The translations under genes and the position numbers were made by a program. Below, piece by piece: positions 1-11,075 of a stretch of 64,000 nt of DNA (position 1 is its first letter; each line of letters opens with the position of its first letter). The DNA is from Stenopsyche tienmushanensis (Eukaryota > Arthropoda > Insecta > Trichoptera > Stenopsychidae). The stretch lies in the NCBI GenBank assembly GCA_008973525.1, contig WACJ01000522.1, forward strand, positions 310,001-374,000, in the 5' to 3' direction. The notes beneath the pieces were generated by a model. It was not told the origin of the DNA. It worked only from the letters and a program-made list of their open reading frames with translations, and did not search any database.

Positions 1-1105
1 CTCCCCTCAAACCTTCGGGCCCAGAAAGGGTCTCTTAGATATCGTCAGATTTCGCATTTGCAGACCCTTTTTGCTCTTCGGTAATGGAAGGGATGAATTT
101 CATGCGAATAAGTGCTAGAATATCCGATCGAGTACTTTTGTCCGATTTTTTTTTTGAACCATCGAAATGCGATATGTTATCTCTTTTCTTCGCCTTTGAT
201 ATATTTTTTTCGATTTTAATACGCAAATATCTGAAATTCTACTCGGATATCACAAACACAAAATCCAGCACTGTTGGGTTCTTGGCTTATTTCGAGATAA
301 TTAAGGATATTTTATCTATGTGAGGAGACTAAAGCCGACTTAGACTGCCATAACCATATTATACTGCGAAGCTTGTACTGAATATTTATCACAAAGATGA
401 TACTTAAATCTTGAAAGGATGTAAAGTAAAGCATGCTTTTTTAACATGGGATAAGAAAGCCAACCATCTTTTACATTTAAGATTTTTGCTTCTCAAGCAT
501 TAAATACATGGCGTTATAAAACCAAGCAAATTTTTAATGCAAAATTATTACATGCGTTCATCATCGCATCGTGCATGAAATGAAGCCCTTATTCAATCAA
601 TATTTCGTCCATATCTTGCAACGTTTTCATCACAAAATTTCTTACAAATCATATGCAAAATTTAAGAGAAACAGGTCAATGATCATGATGAAAATTATCA
701 TCATCCGCCATTCGAAATACAATGTCATCAAACATGCAAATCAGTGCTAAATTTTGATGCATTTGAATAGCTTTATTATTAAGATTAGTCAATGTCAATA
801 TTCATAAAAAGCGAGTTGTTATTCAAATTCTGATTTCTTCAAGATTAAATTATACATGTAAGAGTTTCGCTATCTCTTTCAATATCGTCTTATTGCGAAC
901 TTGGTCTGATTTCGATAAAAATTTGATCGGAAAAGTTCCAAGATTTCCGGAATGAGTCCGAAACTTTTCATCTCATTGAGAGTGTGAATTTCCTAATAAA
1001 AAAATGATTGAATTTCTCGATCATATTAAGAATGTTATTAAATGTTTAAGGTTTCCTTAATCAAAAAAAAAATATTGTAAGGAAGTTCACCCACCCAGAT
1101 GCTAA
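1..1105. other. AT-rich sequence without recognisable feature
   Basis: Two overlapping frames of 63 and 79 codons lie at the left edge on opposite strands and look like chance frames. I see no domain, RNA gene or repeat end here. The stretch ends in a poly-A run just before the first transposase relic. Confidence 0.5.
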
Positions 1106-1107
1106 GT

Positions 1108-1215
1108 TTCATCCAAATCTGACGCCTAGATGTTTTCTCGAGATGTGTGACATGTAGCATCGTCTTGTTGAAAATAGACATCAATGCGATTCAATTGTGA
1201 CCATAAAAAATAAGT
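1108..1215 (-). pseudogene. Tc3-like transposase fragment (T1 family)
   Basis: Read on the minus strand, the sequence encodes QLNRIDVYFQQDDATCHTSR, which matches the QQDGATCHTAR block of IS630/Tc1-type DDE transposases and carries the second catalytic aspartate. Only this block remains. The rest of the catalytic core and the DNA-binding domain are absent. The open frame continues by chance into an adjoining LTR fragment, so its N-terminal half is not transposase. It is a dead fragment. The same protein block recurs at about 54.1 kb and at the right window edge. Confidence 0.7.
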
Positions 1216-1400
1216 CAATATTTTTATACTCGACACCCATCCATTTCTATCCCACCATACGGTCTCTTTAACGCCCCAATAGAAGAACGAACCTGCATAT
1301 AATTGCAACCATCTTGAAGGACGTGTGAGAGTAGGGCACAGCTTGGGGACTCTGCTTAGAGAGCGCCCCTGCTCTTTCACGTTACATTGGTGTCAGAAGT
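1216..1400 (+). mobile_element. LTR-A 3' part followed by tRNA-Leu primer site
   Basis: From about 1228 the sequence aligns by eye with the LTR-A copies at 31.2 and 56.0 kb (CGACACCC, then AATAGAAGAACG, then a GGGGACTCTGCTTAG region). It ends in GTTACA at 1386, a normal LTR terminus. TGGTGTCAGAAGT at 1388-1400 matches the complement of a tRNA-Leu 3' end, as in Ty3/gypsy-type primer-binding sites. The 5' half of the LTR is missing and abuts a transposase relic. Confidence 0.6.
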
Positions 1401-1497
1401 ATAATGGAAGCCGACGCACGATCCACATCGTTGTTCTAGGGTTGAATACCGGCATATTCTCGCACATTCTAACTATCCCACTGCTGAACTGTCTGAT

Positions 1498-1705
1498 TCT
1501 GACACCAGTGTAGCGTGGAGGAACAGAAGCACTCGCGTGACATGGATATCTCATTCGTTGTTCAATAATAATGTAAACGCGTTGTTGCAATGTATACTTG
1601 TATATGGTTGAATTTGTACTACTTTCTACTAAAACAAAATTACTTTTTCCTTTAAAAAAATTGTCACGTATACACATAATACAGTGCTGACATCTAAGCG
1701 TCACA
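1498..1705 (-). mobile_element. LTR-B (197 bp) with tRNA-Leu primer site, minus strand
   Basis: On the minus strand an LTR-like unit runs from TGTGACGC at 1705 to CGCTACA at 1509, so it begins TG and ends CA. A one-base linker follows, then TGGTGTCAG at 1507-1499, a tRNA-Leu primer site. A related stretch (TGTAACGCC start) occurs at 61505-61641. Both copies share a long open minus-strand frame with similar peptides, probably a by-product of sequence homology. Because LTR-A upstream points the opposite way, two primer sites face each other about 100 bp apart. Confidence 0.6.
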
Positions 1706-1739
1706 TATGGATAATCCATTCATACTCTGCTCAATTTTA

Positions 1740-3070
1740 AATTAATATTTTTTTATTAAACATTCATAACATAATGTAAATTTAAAATAATTTTTAATTA
1801 ATATTTGCTTGCCAAATCGGGTTTCTGTGGGTTCTGACTCCCTCTGCATTGTCAAGTCTTAGGCCAGATAGATCTTCCATTGTTATCAAGGGTTATCTTC
1901 AAAGACCTTCTGAGGCCTATAGCAATTGTGCATTTAGACAATTCCAATGATATTAAGCAATGTAATTTAGCATTAAAAAATCAAATTTATGCTTAATTTT
2001 TAAAGCTTAAACGCTCAAATAAACGGTTGCAAAATTCCTATTCGAATTAATTCCATTGAACGTTAAATTATATGATCATTTGATTATCATGAATAGTATA
2101 GCGTTTAACATAACGGGCGTTGAAATGATTTGTGGCAATCTTCGCGGTTGACCCTTTTCAATGATCGGCCATTTGAATATGCTATTATTCGCATAAATCC
2201 CCAATTTATATTTGGAAAATCAGATCGTTACTCATTGTCTGATGATCGAGCCGAATTTATGCTACCATGTGACAAAAATAATGCCTCCGAATCGGTCGGA
2301 TGAAATATGAATTCCATGCAAAGGTTCCGGTGGCCATCGGTGCCGTGCTCCACTATTGAATGGGGGCCCCCGACCACAAAATATGAATTAATATGCTATC
2401 GGCGTAGGTCCGTGATTCATTAGTATGAAAGGCGATCCGGGTCGTCCTTACAAGGAATTAGAAATGCCCTCGTGGTGACCATCGCAGGAAGTCCTGGCTA
2501 ACAGTAAATCACAGAAGCGCCGACATTGTTTCCAAAGCCACCAGCCTTAATGGATGGCATGCTCCACTTTGTAGCTCTCCTGTATAACTTCAGCTTTGTG
2601 CTGGCTCTTCCGAAATACTCAGCCTTTGATGGACCTATTCATTGCTAAGTTATGATTTATTCATTGAATTACGCGGTAGAGCTGTTATTTCGCCTTCAAC
2701 TTCACGTCGTTATTACGCTACTCGACTCTACTCCGTATAATATAATCATCAGACGAAAAACCCTATTACTCCGTTTTAATATTAAGCTATCGTATTCCTA
2801 AGCAATACTCGTGCTTCGTCGACTACATCATTCATTAATTAATAAATAACGGCTCAGATGCGATACCTTTATATAATTTATTTTGACCTTAGCACAAGTG
2901 ACAAATGCCACCCCCTTTACAGCCATTTAGACCCTTCGTTGAATTTCATTTTAATAATTGATAAATAAAATCAGGCACTGGTTTGTGATGACTCTTAACT
3001 CTTTGAACTCGTGGCAAATCCATTGCAAAATTTGCGAAACAGTGTAGTATGGTTGAATTTTTTTTAACAT
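1740..3070. other. No recognisable gene; one GC-richer block
   Basis: The stretch is AT-rich apart from a GC-richer block at about 2260-2500. That block contains no long frame and could be conserved non-coding DNA. I see no transposon end or RNA gene. Confidence 0.4.
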
Positions 3071-3074
3071 TTGA

Positions 3075-3440
3075 TTTGCATTAACATTGGGTTTGAAGTT
3101 TGTCGGCCATCTTGTTTAGTCACAGTAAATTCTTCCGACGGAAAGGTCATCGCGCGCCACCTTCCGTCTATCCATATCGCCACACGATAAATCGACAAAA
3201 TGCCACCAAATGGGTTAGGTTGTTCAAAGAAAACCGCACTACTACTCACGGCAAAAAGTTTGAGATCATCAGGGATTACTGAGGAACAAGTGCAAAATGA
3301 CCGCTGAAGGATTCATCAAGGATTTCCTGACATTATTCAAAGTTTCCTGGCGGCGGAGATCTATTACACTGGCATACAAAAGCTAGTGTCCCAAATACAG
3401 TCTTAACTTCAACGGCGATTGCATTAACAAATAGACTAGC
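3075..3440 (+). pseudogene. Internally deleted mariner M1 relic
   Basis: The leader motif TTGTCGGCCATCTTGTTTAG and the following TTCTTCCGACGGAAAGG are shared with M1 copies at 31.4, 35.5 and 46.8 kb. A frame at 3100-3282 encodes KWVRLFKENRTT, typical of the N-terminal helix-turn-helix region of mariner transposases. After a stop the sequence jumps to a C-terminal-like segment (IQKLVS) near 3375, so the catalytic middle is gone. No intact terminal repeats were found. It cannot make a functional transposase. Confidence 0.7.
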
Positions 3441-3474
3441 GTCTAGAAATAGTTAATTTTATACATTGCTTTTA

Positions 3475-3590
3475 TTATATTTGTTAACCGAAATTCTTGG
3501 CTAAAATATGAAGCTACGTTTGTATAATATACAATAAAATAGTCAAGCTACTAATCTAGTGGACATGGACATACTACAAACGATTGTCAG
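3475..3590 (+). repeat. tRNA-related SINE candidate, partial copy
   Basis: Shares CTAAAATATGAAGCT and TGTATAATATACAATAAAAT with copies at 31.7 and 38.9 kb, and GGACATGGACATACTACAAA with the minus-strand copy near 33.2 kb. The A-box-like part is degraded here. Classification rests on the better copies. Confidence 0.45.
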
Positions 3591-3599
3591 TGACTTTTA

Positions 3600-3925
3600 A
3601 AAATTTTGTAGGAAGATTTTAATTTTAACACGGTCCATTAAAATATGTTTGTATGATACGTTAGGATATTGTTTATAATTTTTTTCCATGTTTCTGATAT
3701 TAGAGTAAAATATATTTTTTTTTACAAAAAAAACTAAGGATTTCCACAAATTTATCTTGAATTGAAGATCTCTATAAGAAACTTTTTTATACGGTAGTTT
3801 TTCATTCCATGTCTTCATTCAGTCATTTTCAACTTTGAGTGGCCACTTGAAGGAGAAATTAGCTAGATTTTATAACTTAAAACTTTTATTAAAATATGTA
3901 TTAAGATAAATATATAGTTTTTATG
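3600..3925. other. AT-rich sequence without recognisable feature
   Basis: A 73-codon minus-strand frame crosses this stretch but is low-complexity and lysine/asparagine-rich, as expected from AT-rich DNA. Nothing else was recognised. Confidence 0.4.
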
Positions 3926-3926
3926 A

Positions 3927-4225
3927 GTGAGGGAAAGTCCTCTATATAAGTTAGCTTCTGAGGAAGCATCCGTGATCGTACAAATCATAAAAAATGCCGC
4001 AAAACACCCTAAAAGAGGACGGAGTAGCCACAAGGTATGTGTGTCCAATCGGTCCGCTTTTCGGACCGCTGATATGACGAATGAGCGAATAGCAATCGGA
4101 CGCCGTACCTGAACATGTCTACATAACGATTATAAACTCTCATTACAAAACATTGTCCGAAGAAGACTGATGGGATGGGTTGTTTAATTTTTACAATCGG
4201 TCGAAAATATTGTTGTCTTTGTTTT
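3927..4225 (+). repeat. Hairpin-core repeat, copy 1
   Basis: One of five copies of an unclassified repeat. The core contains a perfect 7-bp stem, CGGTCCG and CGGACCG around a 5-base loop, near 4050. A 61-codon frame over the repeat encodes HKVCVSNRSAFRTAD, which recurs in other copies. Downstream sequence through TTACAATCGGTCGAAAAT is shared with the 16.9-kb copy, so the repeat is at least 250 bp long. I do not recognise the peptide, and the repeat could be a non-autonomous transposon. Confidence 0.6.
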
Positions 4226-4477
4226 ATTGGTTATATTTGATAAAATTGTTTCAATAGGAATTTAACTAGAGGGTCTATGAATGAGTTAAATCAATTAAAA
4301 TATTATTTTTTTCCAAATCAAATCTCTTTTGCAAGGATTAATTTGAATTTCATAAATGGGACTTTTGACATTTTCGTTTTGCATTAATCAATATTTATTA
4401 GTGAGTGAAATGCATTTTTGCATAAATTATTTATATTTATTTTAGAAATCATATTTGCAATTTTGATGCCATTTTAA

Positions 4478-4812
4478 CACTCAATGAGTTCGCAGGATGT
4501 TTTTCATTTTATGCCTTTTTCTCCTTCGTCTGGGGTAATTTTTTCGCAATTTCTTCCATCAAACGCACCAATAACGCCATATAATATTTGCTATTGATGG
4601 TTCATCCTTTCTTAAGGTAATCGATGCATAAAATACCAAAATATTAATTAAGATCGCATAAAAAAACCTTTTTTATTGCGCTGAAACAGCTTCAAACGTC
4701 GCTCTAAATTATTTTTGATCGCTTTGAACAAAAATTTCTCATGGAAAAATACTGATGCAAAATGGTGAATATACTGTTTGTCTATTTTGCCATCCTACGA
4801 ACTTATTGAGTG
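4478..4812 (-). mobile_element. Deleted mariner M4 element with both terminal repeats
   Basis: The element opens with CACTCAATGAGTTCGCAGGA and closes with the inverted counterpart TCCTACGAACTTATTGAGTG, giving 335 bp. On the minus strand, broken frames encode two mariner pieces: an ERRLKLFQRNKK-like segment upstream, and an IDYLKKG...TINSKYYMALL segment (the block preceding the second catalytic aspartate) downstream. The N terminus and much of the catalytic core are deleted. It is a non-autonomous relic. Confidence 0.75.
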
Positions 4813-4825
4813 ACGTGTTACAACA

Positions 4826-5995
4826 TCAATAATACGTTAATATAAATAATATTGTATTCGTTTTGATCGGCCGCTTTGAGTTAACGTCGCTGAAATTTTG
4901 GACACAAATGCATTATTCATATAGGAAGATCCATCACTGTGTGACTTCTTTATCGTGTTTTCAGCGGGAATAATTTTGAAATATTTGCGGAAGGGCGCAG
5001 TTTTTATAGGGCAGGGCCATCACAAATTGCAAGCTTGACAGCATGCAATAAATCATTTCTAGGCTTGTGAAGGGATACGTTTCTCCTGGCTAAGGATAAC
5101 AAGTAAACCAGACAACGGAAAGACCGCCGGGAATGCTTTTATCATACCAACTATTCCAGCAGCGAAATAATTCATTCTCGGAAAATATGGCCCCATTGAA
5201 AGTAATATAATTCAACAGATCGTATCTTCTCAACGGCTTCGGGTCATTTATTGGCCCTCGATGTTGACTCTTTCGCTTTTATTACGTATGCCAAGTCAGG
5301 TGTACGTACCTCGAGGCTACTTTCACATTCGCCACAAGTACTTTTGTTACGCTGTGTTCACGCTATTCTTGTACCAGTTTTGGTCCGTGATGCCATCTGG
5401 AGGTTCATTACTTCTTCCGGTCAAAGAACTGGAAACGTCCATCCATTAAACACGTCGATTCTTCGTGATTAACGCGTCCGACGGGCAGACAATCGCTATA
5501 ATTCATGCTAGAAAAATTATGTAAAATCCCGAATGTTATACAACGGAGGCATCATTAATGTGTTACGATTGAAGGCGTCCAAAAATGAGGCTTTCAGTTC
5601 CTGGGCGAAATCGCAATAAAGCGATGGAGAGACGATTCTTTTATGTGTAGATATTTGATACTGTCTCGTTACGGTCCTTTATGGATTTTTCTGATGTAAA
5701 TTTTGAGATATGACTGTCAATCTTGTACAATATTTGCTTTTGTGGTGTAAAGCGCCAGTCTCTATTTTTACATTTGATGGGCGCAAAAGGGATCCAGAAA
5801 ATAACGACGATAATAATGCGGCACAATATTACGTAAAAATTCAATACATTAATCTTTTATTAGATTTTTCATTAATTCAATCTTACATGCTCTAAATAAT
5901 TTCACAATTTAATTTTTTAATGAATTTTCTATATGGCTCCAAATATGCCCAATGACCTATATATAGTACATTTTATCTTCTTCTAATATATAAAT
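4826..5995. other. No recognisable gene; overlapping short frames
   Basis: A GC-richer block at about 5250-5470 holds two overlapping plus-strand frames of 73 and 62 codons. Neither product resembles a family I know, and splice signals do not frame them convincingly. The rest is AT-rich without structure. Confidence 0.4.
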
Positions 5996-6002
5996 ATTAA
6001 TC

Positions 6003-6200
6003 TTTCTTTGTTCGTATGTAATACGCTGCCATACCGTTCATCAGATTGCCATAAAACTTCGTCCACTTATTGCTAAGGATTGCGCAAGTAACATAAGTAT
6101 AGTTTAATACATAAAAATCAATGTTTGTTTGTCCGTATTTAATGCGCTTCCATGCCGTTCATCTGATTGCAATAAAACTTTGTCAACTTACTATTTATAC
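6003..6200 (+). repeat. Two direct copies of a ~70-bp repeat
   Basis: A segment with GCCATACCGTTCATCAGATTG followed by CATAAAACTTCGTCCACTTA (about 6003-6080) recurs, diverged, at about 6124-6195. The spacing is about 120 bp. Short repeats of this type often belong to transposon ends in insects, but I cannot assign a family. Confidence 0.6.
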
Positions 6201-7100
6201 TTGCAGGAATAATATAGACATAGTAAAAATATTGTATGGATGCATTTTGGCGTATATTTATCTGGTGAAATGAAGTCAGGAGCCCTCGTAACTTTATTTT
6301 CTGATGATCATTGTGTAATATCAACTTTATATTCATCCTATTAATTGTCCTGTTAAATCAATAATTCAGATAATATTGTTATCAACCCAAATTCCAGCTT
6401 ACAATCTTGATTCATTATAATGTATATTGTTTGGGCTATTTCTTCCCAAATATTTGTCATATCTGGAATTCCCAAACTTCTTGCCAATAATTATCAAGTT
6501 GGGGATTATGTCTTGCAATCATAAATAGATACCTTAAAATAAACTATTTTCTCAGGTGCACATATTTGTACATACCCTTAATTAATTATTTAGAATGTAA
6601 AAGACCCTCATCTATGTATGGAATAATATCACTGGAGATTTAAGTTATTTTTGAATTGTTTGAAAGTAATTAGATCATCTGCAGGTGATTAGAATGCAAA
6701 ATTATGATCGATTTTGATTTAAAAAAATCAATAAAATGAATAACAGAAAAAATGATGAAACTTAGCTTAGAATATCTACTCCGTTTACCCTATTCACCGG
6801 ATATTACACCCTCTGGTAACTATTTATTTAGGCCCTACTCTGCTCGACTCACAGCGAAATAAAAATCATAAAAATGTCGGCAAATGTAGGCAAATTTTTT
6901 AATAAAAACCTAAAAGTTTTTTTTAAAATAGGATTGAAAAATTGCTCGAACAGTGCTAAAAATCTATAGAACGTTGCTGAAATTATTGCATAAAATAGAT
7001 TTTCAATTTTACTGCTTTTAATTAATATTTTTGAACATGATAAAAATAATTGCTTTCCGGTTCCTCCAGCATATTTGGGCTTAATTAAAAATATGTACAT
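6200..7100. other. AT-rich sequence; weak similarity to 17.5 kb
   Basis: The stretch TATCAACCCAAATTCCAGCT near 6380 is nearly repeated at about 17480, with further weak similarity on the 3' side, so both may be remnants of one unclassified element. No coding region was recognised. Confidence 0.4.
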
Positions 7101-7102
7101 GC

Positions 7103-7765
7103 GAGGGTCATCCAGAAAGTAAGGTTACAATATTTATGCAGGATTTTTCAACGTAGTCCCTGTTAAGATCGTGACATTTCTTTACTCAGGGTACCAGCTT
7201 TTGTATGCCAGTGTCATAAACCTCCGCCGCCATTTATTTTTGAATTGTCTTTTCGACTCTGAGTTGCATATTCCCAGGACTCATCTCCCATCACTATGGA
7301 GTCCAGAAAAGCTTCTTCCTTCTGTGTAAAACACACGATTTTGACGATACTCCGTGTGATCATTCTGGGCATCCATCTCGCACACCACTTCATGTAACCA
7401 GGTTTTTCCAGCACAATATCATCGAAGAGTCTTTGCAAAATGTCAGTAAATTCTTCCTGAAGATCGTTCGCACAGGTTCGTCAAAAATCATTGATAGTCT
7501 CCCAATTCTTTCCTCGTTGTGAATATTATTGTAGTACGATCTTCTCTGAACAACCTGACTTTGTGACATGTTGTCGACTCATCATATCGATCTCGCATCA
7601 ACGAGAGGTGGTAGGAGTGCGTGACGATCTCTTTGCCGGAAGAATTTACATTGACTGAACAAAATGACTGACAAACATGCAGGGGACCAAACAAACTGAC
7701 TGTTAAGATCACTCTATATTTCAGGTGTGCCAAATTCGAAACAAATTACTCTCTGAATGACCCTC
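7103..7765 (-). pseudogene. Mariner M1, deletion derivative with both ends
   Basis: Both terminal repeats are visible: GAGGGTCATCCAGAAAGTAA at 7103, and its diverged inverse ATTACTCTCTGAATGACCCTC (one base over a perfect 20-mer comparison) ending at 7765. At about 663 bp it is half the normal mariner length of roughly 1.3 kb. The minus strand carries an N-terminal frame (7488-7733, KVRLFREDRTT) and a middle frame (7214-7438) with WCARWMPRM and FLDSIVMGDESW, the latter holding the first catalytic aspartate. The region with the second and third catalytic residues is deleted, so it is inactive. Confidence 0.8.
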
Positions 7766-7769
7766 ATGG

Positions 7770-9050
7770 CACAATAGATTTGCTTCATGACCAATAAATA
7801 TATATATATATTCATTTTCAGGCTTTAGTTATGTCAGCAAATTGATTTTTTTAATGAACATATCTATCCCGGAGCCAAATTCGAAACACAATACAAGCAA
7901 TTTGGCCCATGGGGTGACAAATATTGGGGCATTACACATACTTTATTTTTTTTTTCACGGCACATTAAATGTTAACTTTTACAAGCCTATAAATTGGATG
8001 CGCACACATCGTTTAACTCCAAATCACTCCACTAAATAAAATGGAATGAATATTTAAGGACGCCCGAACAAATGTGCGGTACTTTCGGCCGAATTACGCC
8101 CAACTTTCCGTATGAATAATTCGTGGAATATTCGAATGCGCTGATACTTTATTAAAAATTACGCGTCACGTTGACATGACGAATGAAAATTCCTATCTTC
8201 GAGTAGCATTGAACCCGTCAAAATAGGCTTAGCAGTGGGTTTCGTAACCGATTGCCCCACAGTGGGCGGCTATTTGTGTTATTGCTATTTAATGACTGCG
8301 GGTTAAGGCAAAATGTACGCCGACGTACCCAGAAGGCCGACGCAACTCAGAAATACGAGCGACAATAGTGAGTAATTAACTTATATTCATGACGATAATT
8401 TGATCATCAATAAAGATAAAGTGAAATGATTACTTGCTTATAATTTATAGTTACAAAACTCAGTACAATATAATGGCTTTTTAAAGCATCCATTATGTAG
8501 TTAGTGTCTGAGAGTTGTAGATATTTCAGATAGAATTATTCAAACAATGCTATTGATGTCTGGGTATTCAATTTAATTAAAACTATCATCCCATATAGCT
8601 TATTATTAGACAAATAAAGCATATGCCGATATGGTTTTTTTTATGGAAACTAGATGTTTATTCAATCAATATCGTGTGTTATAGACATCAGATATCAGTT
8701 AATATGATTCAATTGTAGCAAATGCCTTGTTTGTTATACGATGGAGATGTTGCTGAACTGTAATTTTACTGAACGATTGACAATTATCTGATTATATAAT
8801 TATATTCTCTTCTAAGAACTTCCCTGAGACTCCTTGCACTAGTTAAACGACTAGAACATTCATTGAACAAATCTGAATCACTGAAATTCGATCGCAAATA
8901 CGCGACTGTACTGCTCAAAAGGATATGTCCACTACAAACCTTAGCGTAGTTATTACAAAAACTTGAAACTTCATAAAGAACAATACAGAATCATTTGAGA
9001 CTTACGATTACGTTTTCAACCCTTAAGCCCGACTTAAATCTGAGATATTT
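7770..9050. other. No recognisable gene
   Basis: A short TA tract lies near 7797 and a moderately GC-rich patch at 8080-8360. I find no domain, splice-flanked frame or repeat end. Confidence 0.4.
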
Positions 9051-9054
9051 ATAC

Positions 9055-9544
9055 TAAACCCCTAAAAGAGTACTATCCCAGGGCCTGGGATCCCTTCTTG
9101 TACATTAAGCTCGAAGACAGACAGAGACAGATAGAGAATGTAGCGCAGTTCGGGAGACAGAAACGGAGAGCTTCCCCGCACGCATCGCACGATTGTATAG
9201 ATCGTTAGTCCAAATGTATCGACATGTGAATAATGATTTCGATTTCAAGTTTGTTATTTGTTTACGCAAAGAAATGACCGAATATTATGCTTGTTGAATG
9301 AGTCTTTGTCCGAATATCATTTCCTTTTAAAGCAGGAGCAAATGAATCGATTTTTTATGTACTGTTTATGTAAAGAAATGACGTGGTCTTGTATGCTATC
9401 AACAGTGCTTATTTACAATTGACTCTGCCTCGAATTGAAAATTGTCTCACGCTGATAGGAGCTGATAGAAAGTAATCGGTGTAAAGCGATTATGGCATCA
9501 ACGACTTCATCGATTTTAAATTTGCTCACTCCTCAAAAGGTTAA
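9055..9544 (+). mobile_element. TTAA-type MITE, family P, near full length
   Basis: The unit runs from a mutated TTAA (TAAA) followed by CCCCTAAAAGAGTACTATCC to CTCACTCCTCAAAAGG and TTAA at 9541-9544. TTAA at the edges with C-rich, weakly inverted ends suggests a non-autonomous piggyBac-like element, which is inference. Related copies lie at 30418-30971, 39278-39803 (inverted) and 51698-52101. No transposase frame is present in any of them. Confidence 0.6.
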
Positions 9545-10670
9545 ATAAAATGTACTTTCATTAACATCCACTTGGAATTAATCAAATCAAATAATAACAT
9601 CAACTTATTATTATCAGTTAGGAAGACTTAAATGATTTTTATTTCATTGCGAAAAAGCAGAAATAGGATAAGTTTTGATACTTATGCTTATGTGCGTGCA
9701 TACCGTCTTTGAATCGCTCGACTCAACATGTGAGTGCATACTCATCAAAGGGATAAAATTTTCCATCCAAGGCATCAAATGACGATGAAATTACACAAGA
9801 TTATAATTAAAAAATATATGGATTTCTACATTAATATTTGATATGGAATAATAAAAAATTATGTTAGTATGTAAAAAAAGTTTATGAGCATTTAAAGGAA
9901 GCAACTTTCGTAAACGTCGTCGACTCTGAGCAAATTTTATGTACTATAAATTGTTACGCGGTATTTTTTATCGAAGACGTTTTATCTTAAAACTTTCTTA
10001 ATATTGCCGAATTCATTATTCCATATTGAAATTTTACACTCCGTTTAAGCTGCCATCTTATGAACAAAGTTCTATGTAAATATTGGCAACTTTTTTCATT
10101 CGCCCCGCGTTACGCGATCTCGCATTATGTATGTAACTCGATTTTGTTATTTCCGATGCAAATTTGTAGGAAACTTTTTATATTACATCTGTAATGGATT
10201 CGTTTTAACCCCTTCGTGAGAGACCCTTTGATCTCTTCAGCACGCGTCGAACTGTAAACATTCGTTTTTATCGACGCAAAAATTATTCGATTCCTACGTG
10301 AACAATTCTTTTCTAGCCGTTTTCTTGTGATAATATTGAAATATCTCGGACGAAATCGACTTAGTACGAGCTAACCCTTCCTGCAAAAAATTCGGCGAGG
10401 CTGTACTAATTTTGTAAAATAGCATTTTAACCCTTTTATCCTAACGTATCATGATGAAATATAATGGCCGGCTTTAAATGACGCCCATGTACGTCAACGG
10501 ACAGGACATTTTTGAAGTATAGTGTTATCCAGAATTATTATTTTTTCTCGTTTGAATATAAATTTATCTTCGATTGGCTGCCAATTTCATCTACATACAC
10601 TACTGCAATTTCATCAATAACCACAAAATTTCAATATAATTATTCAATAGTCTGGGCAAATTAAATTTTA
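9545..10670. other. No gene; possible TTAA-bounded segment
   Basis: TTAACCCCTTCGTGAG near 10206 and TAACCCTTTTATCC near 10431 could bracket a short TTAA-type element, but the ends are not convincing inverted repeats. The rest is AT-rich without recognisable content. Confidence 0.35.
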
Positions 10671-10671
10671 C

Positions 10672-10852
10672 AGATTAACAGCGCCATCTCTTGTGGCCCT
10701 ACGGAGATATTGCACCTGCATACCGACGGATCGCTTCTTGCGCGTATACTGTTGCCGATTGGGTAGTGACGCACAGTTGGCGGAAGTCAGGGGGGGGGTT
10801 ATTGGTTAGCCTTGACTGCGGGAGGTCGTCCCTCCTGCAGCCAGATCTTTAA
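10672..10852 (+). mobile_element. LTR-A fragment (5' half)
   Basis: TTAACAGCGCCATCTCTTGT opens a stretch that aligns with LTR-A copies at 31.0 and 55.8 kb through CTGCAGCCAGATCTTT. It includes the GC hairpin CTGCGGGAGG/CCTCCTGCAG at 10816-10840. The copy stops where a TTAA-bounded repeat begins at 10859. The polyadenylation-signal half is missing. Confidence 0.65.
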
Positions 10853-10858
10853 TCAATT

Positions 10859-11075
10859 TTAACCCGTTGAATAGTAATCGCGCATATATGCGTTAGAACT
10901 CGTGATACGGAAAGGGCTTTTCCGCACATTGAGTGCGAAAATTAGTGAATCGGAAACAAAGACGAAGATAGTGTCTTGTGTCTCATCATTCATTCGCACA
11001 TCGATGGTAAGATCATGCTGTAAAGGTACCCCAACACATCTGAATATTTTCAAATATGCGAAATTTCAAGCGCTT
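10859..11075 (+). repeat. TTAA-type repeat, family Q, copy 1
   Basis: Begins TTAACCCGTTGAATAGTAAT. Shares GCGAAAATTAGTGAATCGGA, CATCGATGGTAAGATCATGC and the TACCCCAACACATCTGAATA block with copies near 36.9, 43.9 and 59.3 kb. Opposing short frames of 64-68 codons cross it but are not conserved. It is probably a non-autonomous DNA element, and its right end is not defined. Confidence 0.55.

Noticed and set aside
1126..1380. 84-codon minus-strand frame as one protein
   Set aside because: Only the C-terminal ~35 residues match transposase. The N-terminal part is the reverse of LTR-A sequence.
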